The notes under the pieces were generated by a model. That model saw only the letters and a list, made by a program, of their open reading frames with translations. It was not told the DNA's origin and did no database searches. A program made the position numbers and the translations under genes. DNA of 64,000 bases from CAYFKJ01 sp964343605 (GTDB lineage Bacteria; Pseudomonadota; Alphaproteobacteria; UBA2966). The DNA lies in NCBI GenBank assembly GCA_964343605.1, contig CAYFKJ010000007.1:62001-126000 (forward strand), given 5' to 3'. Of the stretch, positions 1 through 7,809 are shown piece after piece (the stretch's first letter is position 1; each line of letters starts with the position of its first letter).

Positions 1-1922
1 TCGAACTCCTGAGGCTGATTGTCATATCGGAAAATGCACCGCCCGGTCCTGACCAGGGCATTCGCCGGTTCACCACCGCCCGAAACATCCTGATGGGAAA
101 TCTTGGGCATTTGTCCCGTACCCGATACGCGGATATTGACGATTTCGATCGCATTGTCAGGGAAAGCGTGGCCGTACTCGGCCTCGTGTTGAGCCGTGAA
201 CAAGGTCCAAACACTTTCCATGGCCTTATCGTCCAGGCTACCGGGTGGCATGGCCACGCGAAGTTCGTACCCCTGGCCGACATAGCGAAGATCGCCGGCC
301 CGTTGGACGTCAACGTCAGCGGCGTCAAGACCATCGGCTGCGTACTGGGCCAACAAGGCTTCTTCGAGTTCGGCGAAATCAGCGTTCATTCGCTCATGGT
401 CGATGTCACCGCTGATCTGAAAAGACGTCTTGAGGAAGTCGTATTTCAGATCGGTCGTCAGTAGGCCGCAGGCCGACGTAATGCCCGGGTGGGGCGGAAC
501 AACGACCTCGGGAATGCCCAGCACATCGGCGACGTCGGCGCCATGAAGTGGCCCGGCGCCGCCGAAGGCGACCAGCGAGAAATCCCTCGGATCAAGCCCT
601 TTCTGCACCGTGCGTGAGCGAATGGCGTTTGCCATGTTGTTGTTGACGATGGTGAGGATGCCTTCGGCGGTTTCGGTGAGGCTCATTCCCAGTTGCCCGG
701 CCAGCTTCGATATCGCCTCCGAGGCGGCGCCAATATCCAGTGTCATTTCGCCGCCAAGGAAATTTTCCGCATCCAATCGGCCCAGGACAAAATTTGCATC
801 GCTGACGGTCGCTTCCACGCCCCCCCGGCCGTACGCGGCAGGGCCCGGTTGGGAGCCGGCGCTTTGCGGTCCGACCTTGAATCCGCCACCGCTATCGACA
901 TGGGCGATCGAGCCGCCGCCGGCGCCGATGGTGGTGATGTCGATCATCGGAATAAGGACGGGGAATCCGCCGATCCACGTATCGCGGGCGGTTGCCTCCG
1001 AATGTGTACCATCGACGATCAAACCGATATCGGCGCTGGTGCCGCCGATATCGAATGTAATCAGGTTGCGCCGATCCTTGTCGCCGGTCGCCGTCCAATG
1101 TCCTCCCAACACGCCTGCGGCGGGACCGGACAAAAGGGTAATGATGGGTTTGTCTGCAACCATACTGGCGGTCGCCACGCCGCCGTGAGATCCCATGATG
1201 TGGAGATCGGCCGATACGCCCTCACCTTGAAGTTCGCCACCGATCTCGCCGATGTAGGTCCGCACCTTAGGGCCGATGAAAGCGTTCATCGCAGCCGTGG
1301 TGAAGCGCTCGAACTCGCGGAACTGAGGCGATATCGACGACGACATCGTGACAAAGGCATCGGGGATTTCCTCAAGCACGATTTGCCTGGCCCGATCCTC
1401 ATGGCCCGGATCAATGTAGGAAAACAACAAACAGACGGCGATCGATTTGATCCCTGCACCGCGCAGTTCCCTTGCCGCCGTACGCACATCTTCCTCGTTC
1501 AGCGGTTCGACGACCTCACCCAGAGGCGGCACCCGGCGTTCACGGACCACCTTGCGGTGACGGCGTTTTATCAGCGGCCTGTGCTGCCAGGGAATATCCT
1601 GCATGATTGAGTAATTCTGAGGACGTTGATGACGCCCGATATGCAGGATGTCGCGAAATCCTTCGTTCGTGATCATACCGGTCTCGGCTCCGTCGTGCTC
1701 AAGCACGGCGTTGGTGGCTATGGTCGTGCCATGAAAGACGTGATCGATATCGGATGGCGGGAGGCTATTGCGCTGACACAATTCACGCACGCCATTTATC
1801 ACGCCGCGTGATGGATTATCGGCGGTTGTCGGCGTTTTGTGGGTATACGTCGCGCCCGTTTCGGTGTCCGTGAAAATAAGGTCAGTAAAAGTACCCCCAA
1901 CGTCCACCCCAATTAAACGCAT
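1..1922 (-). CDS. Hydantoinase/oxoprolinase family protein, HyuA-type (3' end outside window)
   Basis: The frame is open from ATG 1922 to the left edge, giving about 640 residues and no stop, so roughly the last 50 residues of a normal HyuA (about 690) are missing. The N-terminus reads MRLIGVDVGGTFTDLI, the phosphate-binding loop of the actin/acetate-kinase-like fold in this family, followed by GTTIATNAVLEHDGA and, further in, ITFDIGGTSADIGL. Family members hydrolyse N-methylhydantoin, 5-oxoproline or related cyclic amides with ATP, usually with a HyuB partner, which would lie beyond the left edge. A GGGGGAGG ribosome site sits just upstream of the ATG. The substrate cannot be read from sequence. 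Confidence 0.9.
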   Translation of the reverse strand, partial: MRLIGVDVGGTFTDLIFTDTETGATYTHKTPTTADNPSRGVINGVRELCQRNSLPPSDIDHVFHGTTIATNAVLEHDGAETGMITNEGFRDILHIGRHQRPQNYSIMQDIPWQHRPLIKRRHRKVVRERRVPPLGEVVEPLNEEDVRTAARELRGAGIKSIAVCLLFSYIDPGHEDRARQIVLEEIPDAFVTMSSSISPQFREFERFTTAAMNAFIGPKVRTYIGEIGGELQGEGVSADLHIMGSHGGVATASMVADKPIITLLSGPAAGVLGGHWTATGDKDRRNLITFDIGGTSADIGLIVDGTHSEATARDTWIGGFPVLIPMIDITTIGAGGGSIAHVDSGGGFKVGPQSAGSQPGPAAYGRGGVEATVSDANFVLGRLDAENFLGGEMTLDIGAASEAISKLAGQLGMSLTETAEGILTIVNNNMANAIRSRTVQKGLDPRDFSLVAFGGAGPLHGADVADVLGIPEVVVPPHPGITSACGLLTTDLKYDFLKTSFQISGDIDHERMNADFAELEEALLAQYAADGLDAADVDVQRAGDLRYVGQGYELRVAMPPGSLDDKAMESVWTLFTAQHEAEYGHAFPDNAIEIVNIRVSGTGQMPKISHQDVSGGGEPANALVRTGRCIFRYDNQPQEF

Positions 1923-2240
1923 AGGCCATCCTCCCCCGTGAATGATAACTACGGTTCGGCGCCTTTGGAATAGGTCTCGGTGCCCGATGCCGTTTCCGTC
2001 TGCGGGCAGCCGGTCGCGCGGGTGCACGACGTGGACGCACTATTCCGCCGAGGACGGAACCTCGTGTGACGTTTCGCGGCGACTCGACGCTTGAGGGCTG
2101 GCGGTAGAATGATTTTTTATTTCGACCAGGCGGTTGAGGCATTATTCTCATTTGGATCGGGAGTTCATTTCGGGCAAGACCCGGTGATCGCGGCCTTTGA
2201 ACGTGCGTATCCGGTAACGTTGGTAGGGAAGGGTTGGCCA
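1923..2240. other. Divergent intergenic region
   Basis: This 318-bp stretch separates the leftward hydantoinase gene from the rightward enoyl-CoA hydratase and must hold both promoters. Short open frames cross it but none has a ribosome site or a recognisable product. I see no repeat, RNA gene or clear operator in it. Confidence 0.5.
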
Positions 2241-3041
2241 ATGAGCGCATCGAACAGTCAGGAAGGTGTGTTGCAAACAAGGCAGCGGGACGGTGTTCTC
2301 TATGCAACCCTGAACCGGCCCGATTTCGGCAACAGCTTGTCTTTGGAACTCATCGCCGAACTGCAGGCGCTGTGGGCTCGCCTCGAGGACGACCGTACGG
2401 TCAAGGTCGTGGTGCTAGCCGGCGCGGGACGGTTTTTCTGCACGGGCCATGACCTGCAGGAAATTCTGTCCGCCAACGAAAACGCCTCGGAATTCGCCCG
2501 TGAACTGGCTGAACGCTGTAACCGGATGATGCAGGGCATGACCCGCTTGCCGCAGCCCGTGATCGCCCGGGTCCACGGCATTGCGACGGCGGCCGGCTGT
2601 CAGCTTGTCGCCACATGCGATCTGGCGATCGCCTCGACGGAGGCGTCCTTCGCGACGCCCGGCGTCAATATCGGCACCTGGTGCTCCACCCCCTCCGTCG
2701 CCCTCAGCCGGACCATCGGGCGAAAGCACGCCATGCAAATGCTGCTTACCGGCCGAATGCAGGATGCTGAAACGGCCATGCGCATGGGGCTGGTGAACGA
2801 GGTCGCCGCACCAGACAAACTCGATGCCGCCGTGGACGCGCTGGCGGATGAAATTGCCGCCAAATCCCCCTACGCCATCGCCATCGGCAAGAAATCGTTT
2901 TATCGCCAGCTCGAACTGGATACCGCCGCTGCCTACGAATTTGCCGGTGAGGTCGCGGCTCGCAACGCCGCGGCGGCGGACAGCGAAGAAGGCATCGCGG
3001 CGTTTCTCGAGAAGCGCGACCCGGCATGGCCCGGCCGTTAG
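2241..3041 (+). CDS. Enoyl-CoA hydratase/isomerase family protein (paralogue 1)
   Basis: Crotonase-fold protein of 266 residues, starting at ATG 2241 behind a GGGAAGGG ribosome site; the frame is open further upstream but has no better start. FFCTGHDLQEI near residue 68 forms the first oxyanion-hole segment, and VHGIATAAGCQLVATCDLA near 115 is the second crotonase motif. The next gene, 34 bp downstream on the same strand, is an acyl-CoA ligase, so the pair probably activates and hydrates an acid. It closely resembles the protein at 16656-17456 in sequence and length. The substrate is unknown; human ECHDC3-like proteins share this style of motif. Confidence 0.92.
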   Translation: MSASNSQEGVLQTRQRDGVLYATLNRPDFGNSLSLELIAELQALWARLEDDRTVKVVVLAGAGRFFCTGHDLQEILSANENASEFARELAERCNRMMQGMTRLPQPVIARVHGIATAAGCQLVATCDLAIASTEASFATPGVNIGTWCSTPSVALSRTIGRKHAMQMLLTGRMQDAETAMRMGLVNEVAAPDKLDAAVDALADEIAAKSPYAIAIGKKSFYRQLELDTAAAYEFAGEVAARNAAAADSEEGIAAFLEKRDPAWPGR

Positions 3042-3075
3042 TCCCGGCGCAGTCTCGGTTGTCGGACAACGCGGC

Positions 3076-4626
3076 ATGGTGAACCTGGCTTATTTTTTGA
3101 CTCGCGCGGCGCAACGTACGCCCGGCGCCACCGCCATCCTTCACGGTGACGACAGGCTGGATTATGCCTCGCTCAATGACCGCGTCGGGCGGCTGGCTGA
3201 CGGCCTGCGCAGGCTTGGCCTGAAGCCGGGCGACCGGGTCGGTCTGGTGGTCGACACGGAACCCCGATCCATCGAGTGCCTGCTGGCGCCGTTGCGGGCG
3301 GGCCTGACCATTGTCCCGGTGAACAACCGGCTGCACCCGGCCGAGCACGCCTACATGCTGGACGATTGCGGCGCCCGTGCGGTTTTGTGCAGCGCGCCGC
3401 GCGTGGCGCCCCTGCTCGGCGTCCGCGACCAGATACCGACGCTTGAATTCTTCATCGCGATGGGTCGGGCCTCCATCGACGAAGCCGGCGTTCACGACTA
3501 CGAAGATCTGATCGAAAAATCGACGCCGATGGCCGATACGCCCGTGACCGGCGAAATGCTGGCCTGGATTTTTTACACCTCCGGGACAACCGGGCACCCC
3601 AAGGGTGCGATGCATACCCACCGATCGCTCGGCGCGATGGTATCGGCGCAATTGATCGACATCTTTCCGCCCCAGCCCGACGATTGCATGGCCTTCGTCA
3701 CGCCGATGAGCCATGCCGCCGGTTTGCTCGTCTTTCATCAAGTAGCGGTCGGCGGCGTCAACGTTTTCCCGTCGTTCGACCGCTTTACGCCTGAGAATTT
3801 CTACGCGCTGATCGAGCGCTACAGGGTAACCAAGGTCTGTCTGGTTCCGACCATGATCCAGAGGCTTCTCGACGGCCCGTGGCCCACCGAACATGACCTC
3901 TCCAGCCTCAAAACCGTCATGTATGGCGCAGCACCCATGTACCTCGAGCCCCTACGCGAGGCGCTCAGGCGTTTCGGACCGGTCTTTACCGGCGTTTATG
4001 CGCAAGGCGAGGCGCCGCTTGCGGTTTCGTTCCTGCCGAAGGCCGAACACGTCGCCAATTCAGCCGTCGAGGAGCAGCGGTTGTCTTCGGTCGGCGTCGA
4101 TTGCTTCGGTGTTCAAGTGGATGTCGTCGATTCCGAGGACCGTCCGCTGCCGCCAAACGTACCCGGTGAAATTGTCGTGCGCGGGGATCTTGTCATGGAG
4201 GGCTACTGGAACGCGCCGGAAGCGTCGGCGGAAACGCTGCGCAACGGCTGGCTGCACACGGGCGATATCGGGCATCTCGACCAGGACCGCTATCTCTACA
4301 TCACGGATCGCCTGAAAGACATGATCATCAAGGGCGGGACGAACGTATATCCACGGGAAATCGAGGAAATTCTGCACCGCCACCCCGCCGTCGCCGAGGC
4401 GACGGTTTTCGGCATTCCGCATACCGAGTGGGGCGAGACAATCGTGGCCGCCATCGTTTTACGCCCGGAGGCGACGGTGGATGCCGCGGAGATTATCGAC
4501 TGGTGCGGCGAATCAATCGCTTCCTTCAAAACGCCGTCGGCAGTGCATTTTGTACCCGAACTCCTCAAAAGCAGTTACGGCAAGGTCCTCAAACGCGAAA
4601 TGAAGGCGTCCCTGTATCCGCAGTGA
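3076..4626 (+). CDS. AMP-binding acyl-CoA synthetase/ligase
   Basis: ANL-superfamily adenylating enzyme of 516 residues. Visible core motifs in order are the P-loop YTSGTTGHPKGAMHTH (near residue 158), GWLHTGDIGHLD (near 390), YITDRLKDMIIKGGTNVYPREIEE (hinge and adenylation) and the C-terminal catalytic lysine in SSYGKVLKRE. The usual YGxTE motif reads YAQGE here, so the acyl-binding wall is slightly unusual. ATG 3076 was chosen because it lies just after the enoyl-CoA hydratase stop; the open frame extends upstream only through that gene. It probably forms a two-gene unit with the hydratase. Confidence 0.92.
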   Translation: MVNLAYFLTRAAQRTPGATAILHGDDRLDYASLNDRVGRLADGLRRLGLKPGDRVGLVVDTEPRSIECLLAPLRAGLTIVPVNNRLHPAEHAYMLDDCGARAVLCSAPRVAPLLGVRDQIPTLEFFIAMGRASIDEAGVHDYEDLIEKSTPMADTPVTGEMLAWIFYTSGTTGHPKGAMHTHRSLGAMVSAQLIDIFPPQPDDCMAFVTPMSHAAGLLVFHQVAVGGVNVFPSFDRFTPENFYALIERYRVTKVCLVPTMIQRLLDGPWPTEHDLSSLKTVMYGAAPMYLEPLREALRRFGPVFTGVYAQGEAPLAVSFLPKAEHVANSAVEEQRLSSVGVDCFGVQVDVVDSEDRPLPPNVPGEIVVRGDLVMEGYWNAPEASAETLRNGWLHTGDIGHLDQDRYLYITDRLKDMIIKGGTNVYPREIEEILHRHPAVAEATVFGIPHTEWGETIVAAIVLRPEATVDAAEIIDWCGESIASFKTPSAVHFVPELLKSSYGKVLKREMKASLYPQ

Positions 4627-4702
4627 CCGCGATATTTGGATCATTTCCAAATCCGCACCCACCCTGTCCTTGGGGGTGTTCATGACGACGAGGAATAAAG
4701 AA

Positions 4703-5164
4703 ATGGTGTATCATATCAATGGTTTAGTGCCTGAGTTTTGGTGCTCTGATTTTGACGAGAGCTTGCGGTTCTATACCGAAGTACTTGGGTTCTCCGTGGG
4801 CCAGCGTCGTGGCGACGATCACCACGCCTATATAGAGCGAGGAGACGCCCAGCTTATGATTGCGAGATGGGAACAGGATGGGACCTGGGAGCCGGCCCCA
4901 CTTGAAAAACCATACGGGCGTGGCGTTAATTTTCAAATTCTCGTGGAGGATGTCCGTGCCCTCTATGAAGATGTGCTAGCGGCAGGCGTCGAGCCATTTG
5001 TCGCCCTGGAGACCAAATCCTACTGGCGAACTGACCGGATGGATGTACGGACCCAGTTTGCCATTCTCGATCCCGATGGATATTTCCTGCGCTTCTCGCA
5101 GGTTGAAACTTTCAGCGAAATCGGGCAATCGGACATCGACGAGCTACAAATAAAGGATGCATAA
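4703..5164 (+). CDS. VOC (glyoxalase/bleomycin-resistance fold) protein
   Basis: A single vicinal-oxygen-chelate module of about 153 residues. VPEFWCSDFDESLRFYTEVLGF starts the first beta-alpha-beta unit and FAILDPDGYFLRFSQ ends the second, the usual end of bleomycin-resistance-type VOC proteins. ATG 4703 has a GAGGAA ribosome site seven bases upstream and is preferred over ATG 4682. The fold supports metal-dependent isomerase, dioxygenase or drug-sequestration roles, and which applies here cannot be told. It lies 76 bp after the acyl-CoA ligase and opens a more AT-rich block. Confidence 0.85.
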   Translation: MVYHINGLVPEFWCSDFDESLRFYTEVLGFSVGQRRGDDHHAYIERGDAQLMIARWEQDGTWEPAPLEKPYGRGVNFQILVEDVRALYEDVLAAGVEPFVALETKSYWRTDRMDVRTQFAILDPDGYFLRFSQVETFSEIGQSDIDELQIKDA

Positions 5165-5296
5165 ATCGGTTAAACCAGCGAGGTGTGTAGGTATGCCGGC
5201 ATTTGGCTAATTCCAGAATAATTGGCCTGCTGGATTTTTGGCCCGCACTGGTCGTCCGCTAGGCAGCATGACCGCCTTTTTTTAGCATGATCCCGG

Positions 5297-5335
5297 GCCA
5301 ACAATATCAAAAATCAATGGTTTCGCTTTGTTGGC
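5297..5335. promoter_or_regulatory. Inverted repeat upstream of the globin gene
   Basis: GCCAACAA at 5297-5304 is the exact reverse complement of TTGTTGGC at 5328-5335, with a 23-base spacer. It lies 32 bp before the globin start codon in a 200-bp AT-rich intergenic region. It could be a stem-loop in the 5' leader or a two-half-site operator. It is not an FNR/Dnr-type site, whose spacing is much shorter. Confidence 0.35.
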
Positions 5336-5366
5336 GTGCTGAAAGCATTATCGTACAAACAAGACC

Positions 5367-5783
5367 ATGAACTCCAAGCCCCAAGAGCTAAACGCCACTG
5401 ATGCCTCGTTGGTCCTTCAGAGTTACCAACAAATTCCCGATGTGGACAAATTTATCGCCAAGCTCTATGCGCGCTTGTTCGAGCTATCCCCGGAAGTTCG
5501 AAATCTCTTCAGCACGAACATGGAAATACAACAAGAAAAACTGCAGGCGACTCTGACGACCTTGGTTCTTGCATCGAGCAATTTTGAGTCAGTTGTCGAA
5601 CGCCTGCAGGCCCTGGGCCGAACCCATCAGGAATATGGCATTGTGCCCGAACAATATGAGCTCCTCGGCGAGGCAATTATTTGGACGCTCAAAAATCAAC
5701 TTGGTGACGCCTTCGAGGAGAGGCATGAAGTCGCCTGGACGCGCTTCTATCGGATCGTTTCAGATTCCATGATGGTTAGGTAG
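5367..5783 (+). CDS. Single-domain bacterial globin (Vitreoscilla/flavohaemoglobin-type)
   Basis: 138-residue haem protein. By comparison with Vitreoscilla haemoglobin, KLYARLFELSPEVRNLF carries the B10 tyrosine (Tyr34), Gln55/Gln56 fall at the distal E7 position, and GRTHQEYGI carries the proximal F8 histidine (His87), followed by QYELLGEAI as in the HYPIVGQELLGAI region of that protein. There is no reductase domain. The B10 Tyr plus E7 Gln pair is typical of oxygen-binding, nitric-oxide-dioxygenating globins, so a role in NO detoxification or oxygen handling is inferred. It is followed by an unknown gene on the same strand (5940-6488). Confidence 0.88.
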   Translation: MNSKPQELNATDASLVLQSYQQIPDVDKFIAKLYARLFELSPEVRNLFSTNMEIQQEKLQATLTTLVLASSNFESVVERLQALGRTHQEYGIVPEQYELLGEAIIWTLKNQLGDAFEERHEVAWTRFYRIVSDSMMVR

Positions 5784-5898
5784 GCAGCGGCGTCCCGTTC
5801 TTTGCTACACGCAGGTCACACGTAGCAGTGATTTGTTGGTCGCCTCATGAAACGGAATTGATATGCAGAAATCAAGTTGACATTTCTGGTCTGATTTA

Positions 5899-5910
5899 TA
5901 CTGATCAGTA
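5899..5910. promoter_or_regulatory. Perfect 12-bp palindrome upstream of the unknown gene
   Basis: TACTGATCAGTA is a perfect dyad 29 bp before ATG 5940. A TTGACA hexamer lies at 5877-5882 and TATACT at 5897-5902; the 14-base gap is shorter than a good sigma-70 spacer, so the promoter is uncertain. The palindrome overlaps the TATACT box, as expected for a repressor site. This indicates the unknown gene has its own control despite following the globin gene. Confidence 0.4.
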
Positions 5911-5939
5911 GTCTTCAACTGTTAATGGGGCGCAAGAAT

Positions 5940-6488
5940 ATGGTGTTTGGTTTGTTCGGTGGTGACGACCAGCTGACGGAACTCCGCTCGTCGCTCTCAA
6001 AAGAAGCCTTTATGGCTGAACTTGAAAAGACAGTGAAAACCTTCGGGATCGCTTCCACCGAAGCTCCTGGGAAGTCTGAGACTTACGGGGTAATTGAAGC
6101 CGTGGCGCGCTTCATTTTCGAGCAGGTCATGAAAACGGCGGTCAGTGCCAAGACGATGACGACCGAGAAAGATCTGGATGCCGCCGCGACGTTCTGCATC
6201 GTGCTGGTGCAATGCTTGGGACGTAACGCCGACCTCAGCAAATCTGACTGCCGAATTCTGCAGGGAACAGTTCCCGGTTTCGTTTTCCCACGAACGCTGG
6301 GAGACGAACTCAGTCAGAAAACGAGTGTTGCGCTTTCAAAAGCTGTCATGCGCTACGTGCATCAATTGAAACAGAAGAAATTTCGGAAACATGTCGAGGC
6401 GGTGGAGGATAACATCACTCAGTTCCTGACCCATCGGAAGCCAGACTATTACAGCACTCTCGCAATCGACATTGGACGCTTCATCTAG
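5940..6488 (+). CDS. Unknown soluble protein next to globin
   Basis: About 182 residues from ATG 5940; an in-frame ATG at 5925 is also possible but has no ribosome site, whereas GGGGCG precedes 5940. I do not recognise the family. The sequence is soluble and mostly helical by composition. It has two cysteines near the centre (FCIVLVQCLG) and a third in SKSDCRIL, and a basic helix LKQKKFRKHVEAVEDN near the C-terminus. There is no signal peptide or membrane segment. Its promoter region has a 12-bp palindrome. Proximity to the globin suggests, but does not show, a linked role. Confidence 0.7.
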   Translation: MVFGLFGGDDQLTELRSSLSKEAFMAELEKTVKTFGIASTEAPGKSETYGVIEAVARFIFEQVMKTAVSAKTMTTEKDLDAAATFCIVLVQCLGRNADLSKSDCRILQGTVPGFVFPRTLGDELSQKTSVALSKAVMRYVHQLKQKKFRKHVEAVEDNITQFLTHRKPDYYSTLAIDIGRFI

Positions 6489-6590
6489 TGCTTCCGACGC
6501 ACGCTCCGAATTTCGATTTGCCCGTTCTGACTTGATTGTCGACGGCGATGGCGGGATGTTCGCTTCTGACCCGAAGGGGACGCCGACCGA

Positions 6591-6770
6591 TCATTCAAGA
6601 GCAACAGCCAGGACCCAACTATCTCCGAGCATCGTGGTGTGATGGCCACGGCCCGTCGTATCGTCGAAAAGCACGATATCACCGGGAAAGAACTCCCTCA
6701 CCTGACCGTCACCGGTTTCGATTTTGAAACCACCGATCGACGGCACGAGATATTGGCGGACCGGTGGACA
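6591..6770 (-). pseudogene. 3' remnant of a cupin-domain gene
   Basis: Reading leftward from about 6770 to the TGA at 6593-6591, the frame gives about 58 residues including RQYLVPSIGGFKIETGDG, VREFFPGDIVLFDDTTGRG and the end VLAVALE. This is the familiar second half of a small cupin (RQY..LSGG..EV..DGEVR.F.PGD..L.EDTTGKGH). There is no start codon and the first half of the cupin is absent. The remnant overlaps, in another frame, the last 70 bases of the adjacent P-loop gene, which points to a deletion joining two leftward genes. Confidence 0.72.
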
Positions 6771-7246
6771 ATGACATTGAAATCTTCATCATCAGTCGGT
6801 GGCACAAAATATCGAGTGAACAAGTCAAAATCCGCCTCGCTGGTCTGAATGGCATGCGCACCCGACTTGTTCCTTTCCCGAAGTCGGTTTTTGCAAACGT
6901 CATTCGGGATATCGATAAAATGCAGCTCGTGAGGAACACCTGCAGCTTCAAACAAACCTCGCAGCCACAGCCTTTGCTGTCGGGTGTTCGCAGGAAAATC
7001 CATAACAACGGATAGACCTTGTTGCAGCAAGGACACGACATGCGGTCCCACGGCGTCCCGAAGCCGAGCGGAATATTTCACATAGTCGTCCAGGGTTGAA
7101 ATCTCATCCGGGAATAATTTCGAGAGCCAGTGATCTTCGCTGACAAGAACCGTCGAGCGCTGCTCCGCCATACGATTCGCGAGTGTCGATTTGCCGGCAG
7201 CAATTTTTCCGCAAATGAGAAATAGTGCCGTTGACTGATCGGTCAT
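6698..7246 (-). CDS. AAA/P-loop kinase-like protein with altered C-terminus
   Basis: 182 residues from ATG 7246 (an in-frame ATG 15 bases upstream is possible). FLICGKIAAGKSTLANRMAE is a Walker A P-loop near residue 10, and SVVMDFPANTRQQR and the RLRERNK segment fit the small ATP-binding kinases resembling zeta toxin and chloramphenicol phosphotransferase that bacteria carry as orphan genes. The homologous part ends about at FNVIVHR; the last 20 residues (from SANISC to the stop) are translated from the neighbouring cupin remnant in the wrong frame. The P-loop core is intact, so activity may be retained. The substrate is unknown. Confidence 0.82.
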   Translation of the reverse strand: MTDQSTALFLICGKIAAGKSTLANRMAEQRSTVLVSEDHWLSKLFPDEISTLDDYVKYSARLRDAVGPHVVSLLQQGLSVVMDFPANTRQQRLWLRGLFEAAGVPHELHFIDIPNDVCKNRLRERNKSGAHAIQTSEADFDLFTRYFVPPTDDEDFNVIVHRSANISCRRSVVSKSKPVTVR

Positions 7247-7321
7247 GATTTTTGCCGCCAAAAGTGGGGGATCGAAGCTATTCTTCAGATTGTCAAACAG
7301 TTGAAATGTAGGACGTTACCC

Positions 7322-7798
7322 ATGTTGTTTCGCCAAACACTTGCTGCCGTTTTATTCACCTTGGGCTTTGGGGGTGTGGCCCTCGGCGAAGATTATGCCA
7401 ACTTCAAGACCTACAGCGCCGAAGGTGAATTCGAGGAAATAAACGAGAACGTCGAATTCGCCATCATCAATCAGGGCTTCAAAATCGACTATCGGGGTTA
7501 CATCGGCAAGATGCTCAAACGGACGGGGAAGGATATCGGCAGTTCTAAAGTGATCTACAAGGACGCCCAGTTCTACCAGTTCTGTTCGGCAAACCTGTCA
7601 CGAAAGACGATGGAGGCCGACCCGCGCAACATCGGATTCTGCCCCTACATCGTTGTCGTCTTTCAGTTGGCGTCCTCTGCGGACACCGTTCATGTGGGCT
7701 ACCGCCAGCTTCCCATGGTGGGATCGGATGCATCGAAACAGGCGCTCATGAACGTCAACAAGGTGCTTGACGAAATCGCCCGGGAGGCGACCGAGTGA
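7322..7798 (+). CDS. DUF302 family exported protein
   Basis: 158 residues. ATG 7322 gives a clean signal peptide (LFRQTLAAVLFTLGFGGVALGE, cleavage near residue 24); an ATG 21 bases upstream would only lengthen it. The rest (NVEFAIINQGFKIDYRGYIGKML, FCSANLSRKTMEADPRN, GFCPYIVVVFQL) follows the DUF302 pattern: an alpha-beta domain that binds small ligands or haem-like groups in some members. A periplasmic location is inferred. The two cysteines of the mature part could form a disulfide. It is convergent with the ion-channel gene. Confidence 0.75.
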   Translation: MLFRQTLAAVLFTLGFGGVALGEDYANFKTYSAEGEFEEINENVEFAIINQGFKIDYRGYIGKMLKRTGKDIGSSKVIYKDAQFYQFCSANLSRKTMEADPRNIGFCPYIVVVFQLASSADTVHVGYRQLPMVGSDASKQALMNVNKVLDEIAREATE

Positions 7799-7809
7799 TC
7801 AAAGAGGGT

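Noticed and set aside
1882..2307. 141-codon leftward frame between the hydantoinase and hydratase genes
   Set aside because: Overlaps the starts of both real genes, is rich in Arg and Pro and has no recognisable domain.
5858..5875. FNR-like site TTGAT...ATCAA near the unknown gene
   Set aside because: The two halves are eight bases apart instead of the four required for FNR-family sites.
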